The notes: generated by a model not told the origin, from the letters alone. Positions 1 to 8,383 are shown, counted from the stretch's first letter. The stretch is 64,000 nt of DNA from Streptomyces diastatochromogenes (GCF_002242805.1 NZ_MCGQ01000038.1:1-64000), one strand, 5' to 3'. Numbers and translations: made by a program.

Positions 1-175
1 CCACCCGACTCGGTAGGCCGAAAGGGCACCCATTCAGCCGCCCGAGACGACCCCCACCCGTCCGACCGAGACGGCACCTTCCCAGCCCACCGAGACGGGT
101 GGGCGGGTGGGCAAGGGGGGTCTGGGGGCGGAGCCCCCAGGACGGCCACATCGACGCCGGGCGCGCACAAAACGA
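1..175. other. Left-edge intergenic DNA
   Basis: No convincing gene. The stretch is GC-rich with repeated CCGAGACG motifs near 43, 66 and 90 and a short perfect hairpin (CTGGGGGC, loop GGA, GCCCCCAG) at 122-140. It lies beyond the pssA terminator, and the next gene to the left is outside the window. Confidence 0.5.
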
Positions 176-207
176 AGGGCCCCGAACCCAACCAGGTTCG
201 GGGCCCT
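176..207 (-). terminator. Terminator of the psd-pssA operon
   Basis: A perfect 13-bp inverted repeat (AGGGCCCCGAACC at 176-188 with its complement at 195-207, 6-nt loop) begins 13 bp beyond the pssA stop on the minus strand. The strong GC stem without a long U-tract is typical of Streptomyces terminators. Confidence 0.85.
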
Positions 208-219
208 CAAGCGTGAGCG

Positions 220-1074
220 TTACGGCAGCTGGGCTGCCCGCGCCTCACGCCGGTTGTCGCGGAAGTTGTTCACCCGGCGAGCCGTGGCGAACAGCGGGAT
301 CACCGCGCCCATGACCAGCTGCAGGGCGCAGCCCGTCTGGAGGAGCAGCTGGCCGCCCGGGGCGTCGAAGGCCCAGGCGGTCAGGAGGCCCATGGACAGG
401 ACGATCCAGGACAGCATGGCCACGGCGAGGCGGCCCCGCGGCTTCGGGTACTCGACCCGGCTCACCATCAGCCAGGCCGTACCGAGGATCGCCAGGAGCG
501 TCGCGAAGAAGGGCAGCTCCAGGAGCACGATCGAGACGACCGTCAGCGCGCCGAACGGCGACGGCATGCCCTGGAACATGCCGTTGGTCGGCGTCACGCA
601 CGAGAAGCGCGCCAGGCGCAGCACCACGGCCAGGAGCACCACGATTGCCCCGACCGCCGCCACCTTCTGGTACGCGTCGTCCGCGACCATGCCGTAGACC
701 AGCACGAAGTACGCGGGCGCCAGTCCGAAGCTGATCAGGTCCGAGAGGTTGTCCAGCTCGGCGCCCATGGGGGAGGAGCGGAGCTTGCGCGCCACCAGGC
801 CGTCGAACAGGTCGAACACGGCTGCGCACAGCATCAGGATGACCGCCGTGGCCGCGCTGTTGCGCGCCATGCCGGACTCCTGGCTGTCGGTGAGGTGCGG
901 GATCAGGATGCCGGTGGTCGTGAAGTACACCGCCATGAAGCCGCACGTGGCGTTGCCCAGCGTCAGGGTGTCCGCTATTGAGAGGCGGAGAGAAAGAGGC
1001 ATCTCCTCCTCGTCGTCCACCTCGTCGGCCTCGGGCACCCAGCCCGCCTGGGTCTCCGGATCAATCACGGTCAA
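220..1074 (-). CDS. pssA: CDP-diacylglycerol-serine O-phosphatidyltransferase
   Basis: Integral membrane enzyme that joins CDP-diacylglycerol and L-serine to make phosphatidylserine, the precursor of phosphatidylethanolamine. The 284-residue product carries the full CDP-alcohol phosphatidyltransferase signature: D88-x2-D91-G92-x2-A95-R96-x7-G104-x3-D108-x3-D112, whose Asp residues bind metal and substrate. Several hydrophobic segments follow, and there is an acidic N-terminal stretch (residues 16-24). It overlaps the end of psd by 14 bp, so the two are co-transcribed and probably translationally coupled. The pairing with psd points to serine rather than inositol or glycerol phosphate as acceptor. 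Confidence 0.93.
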   Translation of the reverse strand: MTVIDPETQAGWVPEADEVDDEEEMPLSLRLSIADTLTLGNATCGFMAVYFTTTGILIPHLTDSQESGMARNSAATAVILMLCAAVFDLFDGLVARKLRSSPMGAELDNLSDLISFGLAPAYFVLVYGMVADDAYQKVAAVGAIVVLLAVVLRLARFSCVTPTNGMFQGMPSPFGALTVVSIVLLELPFFATLLAILGTAWLMVSRVEYPKPRGRLAVAMLSWIVLSMGLLTAWAFDAPGGQLLLQTGCALQLVMGAVIPLFATARRVNNFRDNRREARAAQLP

Positions 1075-1717
1075 TGCGAGTCACCCCAGCCACGGTCTTC
1101 TGGCCGACCTCGACCGCGACCTCCACGCCCTCGGGCAGGTAGAGGTCGACACGCGAGCCGAAGCGGATCAGACCGATTCGGTCGCCCTGCTCGACCTTCG
1201 TGCCTTCCGGGAGGTAGGGCACGATGCGGCGGGCCACCGCGCCGGCGATCTGGATCATCTCGATGTCGCCGAGTTCGGTGTCGAAATGCCAGACTACGCG
1301 CTCGTTGTTCTCGCTCTCCTTGTTGAAAGCCGGAACAAAGCCGCCGGGGATGTGCTCGACCGACGTCACCGTGCCCGCGAGGGGCGCGCGGTTGACGTGG
1401 ACGTTGAGCGGGCTCATGAAGATCGCGACCCGGGTGCGGCCGTCCTTCCAGGGCATGATGCTCTGCACCACACCGTCGGCGGGCGAGATGACACGGCCCT
1501 GGGCGATCTCACGCTCGGGGTCGCGGAAGAACCACAGCATGCCCGCCGCGAGCGCGGTGGCGGGCACGGCGACGGCCTTGGCGGCGCCGGAGCGACGGGC
1601 GCGGGCCAGGCTGAGGGCTGCGGTGGCGACGGTCGGGAGAAGCCACGGCGATGCTCCGCGCGCGAGGCGTACGCCGACCTGGCGGTCGCGAGGTGCAGAG
1701 GTTTGGCTGTGGGGCAT
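1061..1717 (-). CDS. psd: Phosphatidylserine decarboxylase
   Basis: Converts phosphatidylserine to phosphatidylethanolamine at the membrane. At 218 residues it is the short (archaeal/actinobacterial, PSD-A-like) form. A hydrophobic N-terminal region (about 25-65) precedes the conserved core with FRDPERE (64-70) and SPADG (78-82). The self-cleavage site is FGS (186-188), where the Ser becomes the pyruvoyl prosthetic group. It is the first gene of a two-gene operon with pssA, whose start lies within its last codons. Upstream, on the minus strand, a TACGAT hexamer (1776-1781) is a possible -10 element without a clear -35. Confidence 0.93.
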   Translation of the reverse strand: MPHSQTSAPRDRQVGVRLARGASPWLLPTVATAALSLARARRSGAAKAVAVPATALAAGMLWFFRDPEREIAQGRVISPADGVVQSIMPWKDGRTRVAIFMSPLNVHVNRAPLAGTVTSVEHIPGGFVPAFNKESENNERVVWHFDTELGDIEMIQIAGAVARRIVPYLPEGTKVEQGDRIGLIRFGSRVDLYLPEGVEVAVEVGQKTVAGVTRIDRD

Positions 1718-1839
1718 GGATGACCTTCGTAGCGGATGATGCCGCGCTCTGACGGGGGACGGCGGCTTTCCCGGGATCGTACCGGGCGTGGGCTACAACT
1801 GGGCAAGCCAGGAAGCCGAGTCGGCGGCTGAAGAGTGCC

Positions 1840-1878
1840 TACGGGGTGTGATCTTCTTCTCGAAGAAAACACCCCGTA
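1840..1878 (-). terminator. Terminator ending the ccr operon
   Basis: TACGGGGTGT at 1840-1849 pairs perfectly with ACACCCCGTA at 1869-1878. Inside it, TTCTTC and GAAGAA pair again, giving a long interrupted hairpin. It lies 10 bp beyond the stop of the acyl-CoA dehydrogenase gene and separates the ccr operon from psd-pssA. Confidence 0.85.
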
Positions 1879-1887
1879 TCCGGACAA

Positions 1888-3093
1888 TCAGCCCTGGAAT
1901 CGATACTCTTCGAGCAGCCTGCGCCCGATGATCATTTTCTGGATCTCGGCGGTACCTTCACCGATGAGCAGCATCGGAGCCTCCCGGTAGAGGCGCTCGA
2001 TCTCGTACTCCTTGGAGAAGCCGTAGCCGCCGTGGATCCGGAAGGCATCCTCCACGACCTCCTTGCAGTACTCGGAGGCGAGGTACTTCGCCATCCCTGC
2101 CTCGAGGTCGTTTCGTTCTCCGGAGTCCTTTTTGCGTGCCGCGTTGACCATCATGGCATGCGCGGCCTCGACCTTGGTGGCCATCTCCGCCAGCTTGAAC
2201 TGGATGGCCTGGTGCTGGGCGATCGGCTTGCCGAACGTGTGCCGCTGCTGGGCGTACTGGACGCCCAGCTCGAACGCGCGCTGGGCGACACCGCAGCCAC
2301 GCGCCGCCACGTTGACGCGGCCGACCTCGACTCCGTCCATCATTTGGTAAAAACCTCGGCCGGTGACGCCGCCGAGCACCCGATCGGCCGGAAGGCGCAG
2401 ACCGTCCATGATCAGCTCGGTGGTGTCGACGCCCTTGTAGCCCATCTTCTCGATCTTGCCCGGGATGGTGAGGCCGGGGCGGACCTCGCCGAAGCCGGGC
2501 TCCTTCTCGATCAGGAAGGTCGTCATCGACTTGTGGGGCGCCGTGCCCTCGGGGTGTCCTTCGTCACTTCGGACGAGAACGGCCACCAGCGACGAGGTGC
2601 CGCCGTTGGTCAGCCACATCTTCTGACCGTTCAGGACGTACTCGTCGCCGTCCTTGACCGCCTTCGATGTGATGGCCGACACATCGGAGCCCAGGCCCGG
2701 CTCCGACATCGAGAACGCGCCCCGGATGTCGCCGGCCGCCATGCGCGGCAGGAAGTGGTCCTTCTGCTCCTGCGTGCCGTGCTGCTTGAGCATGTACGCG
2801 ACGATGAAGTGCGTGTTGATGATGCCGGACACCGACATCCAGCCGCGGGCGATCTCCTCCACGCACAGCGCGTAGGTGAGAAGCGACTCGCCCAGGCCCC
2901 CGTACTCCTCGGGGATCATCAGACCGAACAGGCCGAGTTCCTTCAGGCCGTCCACGATCTGCTGGGGGTACTCGTCGCGGTGCTCCAGCTCGGTCGCGAC
3001 AGGAATGATCTCCTTGTCGACAAAGTCCCGAACGGTGGAGAGGATCTCCTGCTGGATGTCGGTCAGACCGGCGGTCTGGGCGAGACGGGCCAT
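1888..3093 (-). CDS. Acyl-CoA dehydrogenase of the ethylmalonyl-CoA cluster
   Basis: FAD-dependent acyl-CoA dehydrogenase of 401 residues, the usual length of the short-chain family. Visible signatures are the FAD/substrate loop around FSMSEPGLGSDVSA (about 127-140), WLTNGG (about 160), and the C-terminal RLYREAPMLLIGEGTAEIQK, in which the Glu of GEGT is the expected catalytic base. It is the last gene of the ccr operon, 3 bp after the MaoC gene. The position fits the methylsuccinyl-CoA to mesaconyl-CoA step, but the proteobacterial Mcd is longer, so this assignment is inference. A general butyryl- or isovaleryl-CoA dehydrogenase is the alternative. Confidence 0.85.
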   Translation of the reverse strand: MARLAQTAGLTDIQQEILSTVRDFVDKEIIPVATELEHRDEYPQQIVDGLKELGLFGLMIPEEYGGLGESLLTYALCVEEIARGWMSVSGIINTHFIVAYMLKQHGTQEQKDHFLPRMAAGDIRGAFSMSEPGLGSDVSAITSKAVKDGDEYVLNGQKMWLTNGGTSSLVAVLVRSDEGHPEGTAPHKSMTTFLIEKEPGFGEVRPGLTIPGKIEKMGYKGVDTTELIMDGLRLPADRVLGGVTGRGFYQMMDGVEVGRVNVAARGCGVAQRAFELGVQYAQQRHTFGKPIAQHQAIQFKLAEMATKVEAAHAMMVNAARKKDSGERNDLEAGMAKYLASEYCKEVVEDAFRIHGGYGFSKEYEIERLYREAPMLLIGEGTAEIQKMIIGRRLLEEYRFQG

Positions 3094-3096
3094 GGC

Positions 3097-3609
3097 TTAC
3101 TTCTCCTGCTGCTTGAGCTCGGGGCGGCCGGGCTGCTCGCCGCCGCGCTCCTTGATGTACGTCTCGGTGGGCACCATGACCTTGCGGCGGAAGACGCACA
3201 CCAGGGTGCCGTCCTGCTTGTAGCCCTTGGTCTCGACGTAGACGATGCCGCGGTCGTTCTTCGACTTGGACGGCCACTTGTCGAGCACGGTCGTCTGGCC
3301 GTAGATCGTGTCGCCGTGGAAGGTCGGCGCCACGTGCTTGAGCGACTCGATCTCCAGGTTGGCGATCGCCTTGCCGGAGATGTCCGGGACGGACATGCCG
3401 AGCAGGAGCGAGTAGATGTAGTTCCCGACGACGACGTTCTTGCCGAAGTCCGTCGTCTTCTCCGCATAGTTGGTGTCCATGTGGAGCGGGTGGTGGTTCA
3501 TGGTGAGGAGACAGAACAGGTGGTCGTCGTACTCCGTGACCGTCTTCCCCGGCCAGTGCTTGTACGTCGCGCCGACCTCGAACTCCTCGTAGGTGCGTCC
3601 GAACTGCAT
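3097..3609 (-). CDS. MaoC-like hydratase, probable mesaconyl-CoA hydratase
   Basis: A 170-residue single hot-dog-fold protein of the MaoC dehydratase family. The stretch HHPLHMDTNYAEKT (about 39-52) corresponds to the usual hydratase motif with catalytic Asp and His, followed by GNYIYSLLLGM and FHGDTIYGQT. Between the lyase and the dehydrogenase of the ethylmalonyl-CoA pathway, the expected reaction is hydration of mesaconyl-CoA to beta-methylmalyl-CoA. The start chosen is the ATG at 3609, six bases beyond the lyase stop. A longer frame running upstream only shadows the lyase gene. The C-terminus is rich in Glu, Gln and Lys. Confidence 0.87.
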   Translation of the reverse strand: MQFGRTYEEFEVGATYKHWPGKTVTEYDDHLFCLLTMNHHPLHMDTNYAEKTTDFGKNVVVGNYIYSLLLGMSVPDISGKAIANLEIESLKHVAPTFHGDTIYGQTTVLDKWPSKSKNDRGIVYVETKGYKQDGTLVCVFRRKVMVPTETYIKERGGEQPGRPELKQQEK

Positions 3610-3614
3610 CGCGC

Positions 3615-4574
3615 TCAGGCCTCCGGGATCTCGAACTTCGACGTGCGCTGCATGCCGGCGGCGCGTCCCTTGCCGGAGATGACCAGGGCCATCTTGCGGC
3701 TGGCCTCGTCGATCATCTCGTCGCCGAGCATCGCGGAGCCCTTCTTGCCGCCCGCCTCGGACGTGTAGTAGTCGTACGCGTCCAGGATCAGCTCGGCGTG
3801 GTCGTAGTCCTCCTGGGAGGGCGAGAAGATCTCGTTGGACGCCTCGACCTGGCCCGGGTGCAGCACCCACTTGCCGTCGAAGCCCAGGGCCGCGGCGCGC
3901 TGGGCGACCTCGCGGTAGCCGTCGATGTTGCGGATCTGCAGGTAGGGGCCGTCGATCGCCTGGAGGTTGTTGGCGCGGGCGGCCATCAGGATCTTCATCA
4001 GGATGTAGTGGTAGGCGTCCGCCGGGTAGCCGGGCGGCTGCTCGCCCACGACCAGCGACTTCATGTTGATGGAGGCCATGAAGTCGGCCGGGCCGAAGAT
4101 GATCGTCTCGACGCGCGGCGAGGCCTGGGCGATCGCGTTGACGTTGTTGAGGCCCTGGGCGTTCTCGATCTGCGCCTCGATGCCGATCTTGCCGACCTCG
4201 AAGCCCATGGTCTTCTCGATCTGCGTCAGCAGCAGGTCCAGGGCGACGATCTGCTCGGCGTTCTGCACCTTGGGCAGCATGATGCAGTCGAGGTTCTGGC
4301 CGGCGCCCTCGACCACCGTCACGACATCGCGGTACGTCCACTCGGTCGTCCAGTCGTTGACGCGCACGACCCGCGTCTTGCCCGTCCAGTCGCCCTCGTT
4401 GAGGAACTTGACGATGGTGTGCCGGGCCTCGGGCTTCGCGAGCGGCGCGCACGCGTCCTCCAGGTCCAGGAAGACCTGGTCGGCCGGGAGGCCCTGCGCC
4501 TTCTCCAGGAAGCGGGGGTTGCTCCCCGGCACGGCGAGGCAGGAACGCCGCGGACGAAGACGGTTGACGGTCAT
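3615..4574 (-). CDS. CitE/HpcH-type lyase, L-malyl-CoA/beta-methylmalyl-CoA lyase
   Basis: A 319-residue TIM-barrel aldolase-type lyase of the CitE/HpcH family. Mg2+ and CoA contacts are expected from FLDLEDACAPLAK (about 35-47), IGIEAQIENAQGLNNV (about 140-155) and FGPADFMASI. In the ethylmalonyl-CoA pathway this enzyme splits beta-methylmalyl-CoA into glyoxylate and propionyl-CoA, and may also act on malyl-CoA. It overlaps the meaA stop by 4 bp, showing tight coupling. Citrate lyase beta subunit is unlikely because citrate lyase alpha and gamma genes are absent and pathway partners surround it. Confidence 0.87.
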   Translation of the reverse strand: MTVNRLRPRRSCLAVPGSNPRFLEKAQGLPADQVFLDLEDACAPLAKPEARHTIVKFLNEGDWTGKTRVVRVNDWTTEWTYRDVVTVVEGAGQNLDCIMLPKVQNAEQIVALDLLLTQIEKTMGFEVGKIGIEAQIENAQGLNNVNAIAQASPRVETIIFGPADFMASINMKSLVVGEQPPGYPADAYHYILMKILMAARANNLQAIDGPYLQIRNIDGYREVAQRAAALGFDGKWVLHPGQVEASNEIFSPSQEDYDHAELILDAYDYYTSEAGGKKGSAMLGDEMIDEASRKMALVISGKGRAAGMQRTSKFEIPEA

Positions 4575-6598
4575 GCGGGGACCTCCAGGGGGTCGAGCTT
4601 GTTCGCTTTCCGGATCTCGTCGACGATGCGGCCGATGATCCCGGTGATGTCGAAGTCCTTCGGGGTGAAGACCGCGGCCACTCCGGCTTCCCTGAGCTGC
4701 TCGGCATCACCGTTGGGGATGATGCCACCGGCGATCACCGGTATATCTGTGGCACCGGCCACACGCAGCCGCTCGAGGACGTCCGGCACCAGCTGGGCGT
4801 GCGAGCCGGACAGGATCGACAGGCCCACGGCGTGCACGTCCTCCGCCAGGGCGGCGTCCACGATCTGCTCGGGGGTGAGCCGGATGCCCTGGTAGACCAC
4901 CTCGAAGCCGGCGTCACGCGCGCGGACGGCTATCTGCTCGGCGCCGTTGGAGTGCCCGTCCAGGCCGGGCTTGCCGACCAGGAAGCGGAGCTTGCCGGAG
5001 CCCAGCTCGCGGGCGGTGGCGTCCACCTTGGCACGGACCTCGGCGAGTGCCGAGCCCGCCTCGACGGGGACGGCTATGGGGGCGGAGGAGACCCCGGTCG
5101 GCGCCCGGAACTCCCCGAACACCTCCCGCAGCGCGCCCGCCCACTCGCCGGTCGTGACCCCGGCACGGGCGCACTCCAGGGTGGCCTCCATCAGGTTGCC
5201 GGTGCCCTTGGCGGCCTCCTTGAGCCGCTCCAGCGCCTTGCACGGGCGCGGGTGGTTGAAGGGCGGCTGGTAGCGCGTGTCGCGCCAGGTCCCGATGGCG
5301 GCGACCACCCGGGCCTCGACGGCCGGGTCGACCGTCTGGATCGCGGCGTCCAGGTCGGCGGTGAGCGGGTTCGGCTCGGTCGTCTCGAAGATGTTGACGC
5401 CGACGATCTTCTCCTGGCCGGACTCGATCCGGCCCCGGCGCTCGGCGTGCGAGGAAACGAGCTGCGACTTGAGGTAGCCGGACTCGACGGCCGCCATCGC
5501 GCCGCCCATCTCCTGGATGCGGTCGATCTCCGCGAGGGAGTCCTCGATCAGCTGGGAGACCTTCGCCTCGATGACGTGCGAGCCCTCGAAGATGTCCTCG
5601 TACTCCAGCAGGTCGCTCTCGTGCGCGAGGACCTGCTGGATGCGCAGCGACCACTGCTGGTCCCAGGGGCGGGGCAGGCCCAGGGCCTCGTTCCAGGCCG
5701 GCAGCTGCACGGCACGCGCGCGTGCGTCCTTGGAGAGGGTCACGGCCAGCATCTCCAGCACGATCCGCTGGACGTTGTTCTCCGGCTGCGCCTCGGTCAG
5801 GCCGAGCGAGTTGACCTGGACGCCGTAGCGGAACCGGCGCTGCTTGGGGTTCTCGATGCCGTACCGCTCACGCGTGACCTTGTCCCAGATGCGGCCGAAC
5901 GCCCGCATCTTGCACATCTCCTCGACGAAGCGGACGCCCGCGTTCACGAAGAAGGAGATGCGCGCGACCACGTCGCCCATGCGCTCCTGCGGCACCTGGC
6001 CGCTGTCGCGCACGGCGTCGAGGACGGCGATGGCGGTGGACATCGCGTACGCGATCTCCTGCACCGGCGTGGCCCCGGCCTCCTGCAGGTGGTAGCTGCA
6101 GATGTTGATCGGGTTCCACTTCGGGATGTGGGAGACCGTGTACGCGATCATGTCCGTCGTCAGACGGAGCGACGGCCCGGGCGGGAAGACGTGCGTCCCC
6201 CGGGACAGGTACTCCTTGACGATGTCGTTCTGGGTCGTGCCCTGGAGCTTGGTGATGTCCGCGCCCTGCTCCTCGGCGACGACCTGGTAGAGCGCCAGCA
6301 GCCACATGGCGGTGGCGTTGATCGTCATCGAGGTGTTCATCTGCTCCAGGGGGATGTCCTGGAAGAGACGGCGCATGTCACCAAGATGCGATACGGGCAC
6401 GCCGACCCGGCCGACCTCGCCGCGGGCGAGGATGTGGTCGGGGTCGTAGCCGGTCTGCGTCGGCAGGTCGAACGCCACCGACAGACCGGTCTGCCCCTTG
6501 GCGAGGTTGCGCCGGTACAGCTCGTTGGACGCCTCGGCCGTGGAGTGGCCGGCGTACGTCCGCATGAGCCACGGACGGTCCTTCTGACGCTCTGTCAT
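4571..6598 (-). CDS. meaA: Ethylmalonyl-CoA mutase, B12-dependent
   Basis: Coenzyme B12-dependent mutase of 675 residues that rearranges ethylmalonyl-CoA to methylsuccinyl-CoA. The N-terminal catalytic barrel starts with a TYAGHSTAEASNELYRRN stretch typical of MeaA. The C-terminal cobalamin domain (about 540-665) shows GLDGHSNGAEQ, the DxHxxG B12-binding motif, then GLSILSGSH and AGGIIPNGD. Both domains are on one chain and it is shorter than methylmalonyl-CoA mutase large subunits, as expected for MeaA. It is 9 bp downstream of ccr and overlaps the lyase gene. A methylmalonyl-CoA mutase role is possible but much less likely here. Confidence 0.92.
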   Translation of the reverse strand: MTERQKDRPWLMRTYAGHSTAEASNELYRRNLAKGQTGLSVAFDLPTQTGYDPDHILARGEVGRVGVPVSHLGDMRRLFQDIPLEQMNTSMTINATAMWLLALYQVVAEEQGADITKLQGTTQNDIVKEYLSRGTHVFPPGPSLRLTTDMIAYTVSHIPKWNPINICSYHLQEAGATPVQEIAYAMSTAIAVLDAVRDSGQVPQERMGDVVARISFFVNAGVRFVEEMCKMRAFGRIWDKVTRERYGIENPKQRRFRYGVQVNSLGLTEAQPENNVQRIVLEMLAVTLSKDARARAVQLPAWNEALGLPRPWDQQWSLRIQQVLAHESDLLEYEDIFEGSHVIEAKVSQLIEDSLAEIDRIQEMGGAMAAVESGYLKSQLVSSHAERRGRIESGQEKIVGVNIFETTEPNPLTADLDAAIQTVDPAVEARVVAAIGTWRDTRYQPPFNHPRPCKALERLKEAAKGTGNLMEATLECARAGVTTGEWAGALREVFGEFRAPTGVSSAPIAVPVEAGSALAEVRAKVDATARELGSGKLRFLVGKPGLDGHSNGAEQIAVRARDAGFEVVYQGIRLTPEQIVDAALAEDVHAVGLSILSGSHAQLVPDVLERLRVAGATDIPVIAGGIIPNGDAEQLREAGVAAVFTPKDFDITGIIGRIVDEIRKANKLDPLEVPA

Positions 6599-6607
6599 CT
6601 ATGGCTC

Positions 6608-7951
6608 TCAGATGTTCCGGAAGCGGTTGATGGCGTCGATGTGCTTGGCGCGCATCTCCTCGTCGCGCACGCCCAGGCCCTCCTCGGGGGCGAGGCACAG
6701 CACGCCGACCTTGCCCTGGTGGAGGTTGCGGTGCACGTCGTAGGCGGCCTGGCCGGTCTCCTCCAGGGAGTAGACCTTCGACAGGGTCGGGTGGATCTTG
6801 CCCTTCGCGATGAGCCGGTTGGCCTCCCAGGCCTCGCGGTAGTTGGCGAAGTGCGAGCCGATGATCCGCTTCAGCGACATCCACAGGTAGCGGTTGTCGT
6901 ACTCGTGGTTGTAGCCGGACGTCGAGGCGCAGGTGACGATGGTGCCGCCCTTGCGCGTGACGTAGACCGAGGCGCCGAAGGTCTCGCGGCCGGGGTGCTC
7001 GAAGACGATGTCCACGTCCTCGCCGCCGGTGAGTTCACGGATGCGCTTGCCGAAGCGCTTCCACTCGCGCGGGTCCTGGTTCTGCTCGTCCTTCCAGAAC
7101 TTGTAGCCCTCGGCGTTGCGGTCGATGATCGCCTCGGCGCCCATGGACCGGCAGATGTCCGCCTTCTGGTCGCTGGAGACGACACAGATCGGGTTGGCGC
7201 CGCCCGCGAGCGCGAACTGCGTGGCGTACGAGCCGAGTCCGCCGCTCGCGCCCCAGATGAGGACGTTGTCGCCCTGCTTCATGCCGGCGCCGTTGCGGGA
7301 GACCAGCTGGCGGTAGGCGGTGGAGTTGACCAGGCCCGGGGCCGCGGCCTCCTCCCAGCTGAGGTGCTTGGGCTTCGGCATCAGCTGGTTGGACTTGACG
7401 AGCGCGATCTCGGCGAGACCACCGAAGTTGGTCTCGAAGCCCCAGATGCGCTGCTCGGGGTCGAGCATCGTGTCGTTGTGGCCGTCGCTGGACTCCAGCT
7501 CGACGGACAGGCAGTGCGCGACGACCTCGTCACCGGGGTTCCAGGCGTTCACGCCGGGGCCGGTGCGCAGGACGACGCCCGCGAGGTCGGAGCCGATGAT
7601 GTGGTACGGCAGGTCGTGGCGCTTGGTCAGCTCGCTGAGCCGGCCGTAGCGCTCCAGGAACCCGAAGGTGGACAGCGGCTCGAAGATCGAGGTCCACACC
7701 GAGTTGTAGTTGACCGAGGAGGCCATGACGGCCACCAGGGCCTCGCCCGGGCCCAGTTCGGGCACCGGGACCTCGTCCAGGTGGATCGACTTGCGCGGGT
7801 CCTTGTCGCGGGTCTCCAGGCCCGCGAACATCTCCGTCTCGTCCTTGTGCACGGTGATCGCGCGGTACGACTCGGGGAGCGGCAGGGCTGCGAAGTCGGC
7901 CGGCGTCGATTCCGGCGACTGGATCGCGTCCAGGATGTCCTTCACGGTCAC
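6608..7951 (-). CDS. ccr: Crotonyl-CoA carboxylase/reductase
   Basis: NADPH-dependent reductive carboxylase of 447 residues that turns crotonyl-CoA plus CO2 into ethylmalonyl-CoA. This is the entry step of acetyl-CoA assimilation and a source of ethylmalonyl extender units for polyketides. The zinc-less MDR fold has its nucleotide loop GASGGLGSYATQ at about 234-245. N81, F172, E173 and H367 line up, with a two-residue offset after N81, with the CO2-binding residues I recall for the Kitasatospora enzyme (N81, F170, E171, H365). The GTG start at 7951 follows a GGAGGC ribosome site. It heads a five-gene operon and sits downstream of the operator-bearing promoter. Confidence 0.95.
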   Translation of the reverse strand: MTVKDILDAIQSPESTPADFAALPLPESYRAITVHKDETEMFAGLETRDKDPRKSIHLDEVPVPELGPGEALVAVMASSVNYNSVWTSIFEPLSTFGFLERYGRLSELTKRHDLPYHIIGSDLAGVVLRTGPGVNAWNPGDEVVAHCLSVELESSDGHNDTMLDPEQRIWGFETNFGGLAEIALVKSNQLMPKPKHLSWEEAAAPGLVNSTAYRQLVSRNGAGMKQGDNVLIWGASGGLGSYATQFALAGGANPICVVSSDQKADICRSMGAEAIIDRNAEGYKFWKDEQNQDPREWKRFGKRIRELTGGEDVDIVFEHPGRETFGASVYVTRKGGTIVTCASTSGYNHEYDNRYLWMSLKRIIGSHFANYREAWEANRLIAKGKIHPTLSKVYSLEETGQAAYDVHRNLHQGKVGVLCLAPEEGLGVRDEEMRAKHIDAINRFRNI

Positions 7952-8326
7952 GGTATTGCCTCCGGCGGTGAGCGCCCTGAGGGAGGGGCGCTGAGGGTTC
8001 GTCGGTGCTGCTGAGAGTGCTGCTGAGGGTTTTGGGTGATGCCGTCGGTTCGGCGGGTGGTGCTTCGGCAGCGCTTTGTGGCGCGGGAGGTTGCCTGTGA
8101 CGCAGGCGTCCGGGCGTGCAGGCCATCGGCTTGCTGGGACAGCCGACGCGCGATGGGTCTCTGCGCGCCGGCCGCCCGGACTCCTTCAACGTATGACACC
8201 GCGTGTCAGGCCGCAAGGCACTGAGTGCCAGAAGCTGGCCTCAGATGAAATCTTTACGTAACAAATGAGCGATGATCGATCGAACGGCCTCTGAAATCTG
8301 CTGGAAAAGGGCCCCTGACATGCCAA
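7952..8326 (-). promoter_or_regulatory. ccr leader and regulatory region
   Basis: This gene-free stretch lies between the TetR gene and ccr. It holds the promoter/operator at 8188-8216 and an untranslated leader of about 230 nt. Next to the ribosome site a 7-bp hairpin (AGCGCCC at 7971-7977 with GGGCGCT at 7986-7992) could modulate translation. Upstream of the promoter is an AT-rich patch with the palindrome TTACGTAA (8254-8261), a second possible factor site. No cobalamin-riboswitch B12 box was seen, although the operon encodes a B12 enzyme. A short reading frame across the leader was judged spurious. Confidence 0.6.
8188..8216 (-). promoter_or_regulatory. ccr promoter with palindromic operator
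   Basis: Read on the minus strand, TTGCGG (8211-8216) and TACGTT (8188-8193) form a -35/-10 pair with a 17-bp spacer. Within that spacer lies the palindrome TGACAC-CGC-GTGTCA (8194-8208), filling 15 of its 17 bp. This is the classic place for a repressor, and the neighbouring TetR protein is the obvious candidate. Confidence 0.75.
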
Positions 8327-8353
8327 AACGGCCACCCGGTTGGGGTGGCCGTT
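8327..8353 (-). terminator. Terminator of the TetR gene
   Basis: AACGGCCACC (8327-8336) pairs perfectly with GGTGGCCGTT (8344-8353), 7-nt loop, followed on the minus strand by a TTTT run. It begins 31 bp beyond the TetR stop and insulates the ccr promoter. Confidence 0.85.
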
Positions 8354-8383
8354 GTCACAGCGGGGAACGCGTGCTCAGCGTGC

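Noticed and set aside
4799..8014. A 1071-codon open frame on the plus strand
   Set aside because: It is antisense to meaA and ccr, both well-supported enzymes, and shows no recognisable domain.
7952..8187. A cobalamin riboswitch in the ccr leader
   Set aside because: The operon encodes a B12 enzyme, but no B12-box (GCCACTG-like) element or the expected multi-stem layout was seen.
7948..8199. A leader peptide frame of 83 codons ending at the ccr start
   Set aside because: Its GTG lies inside the proposed operator and -10 region, no ribosome site precedes it, and its amino acid content is low-complexity. It is probably untranslated.
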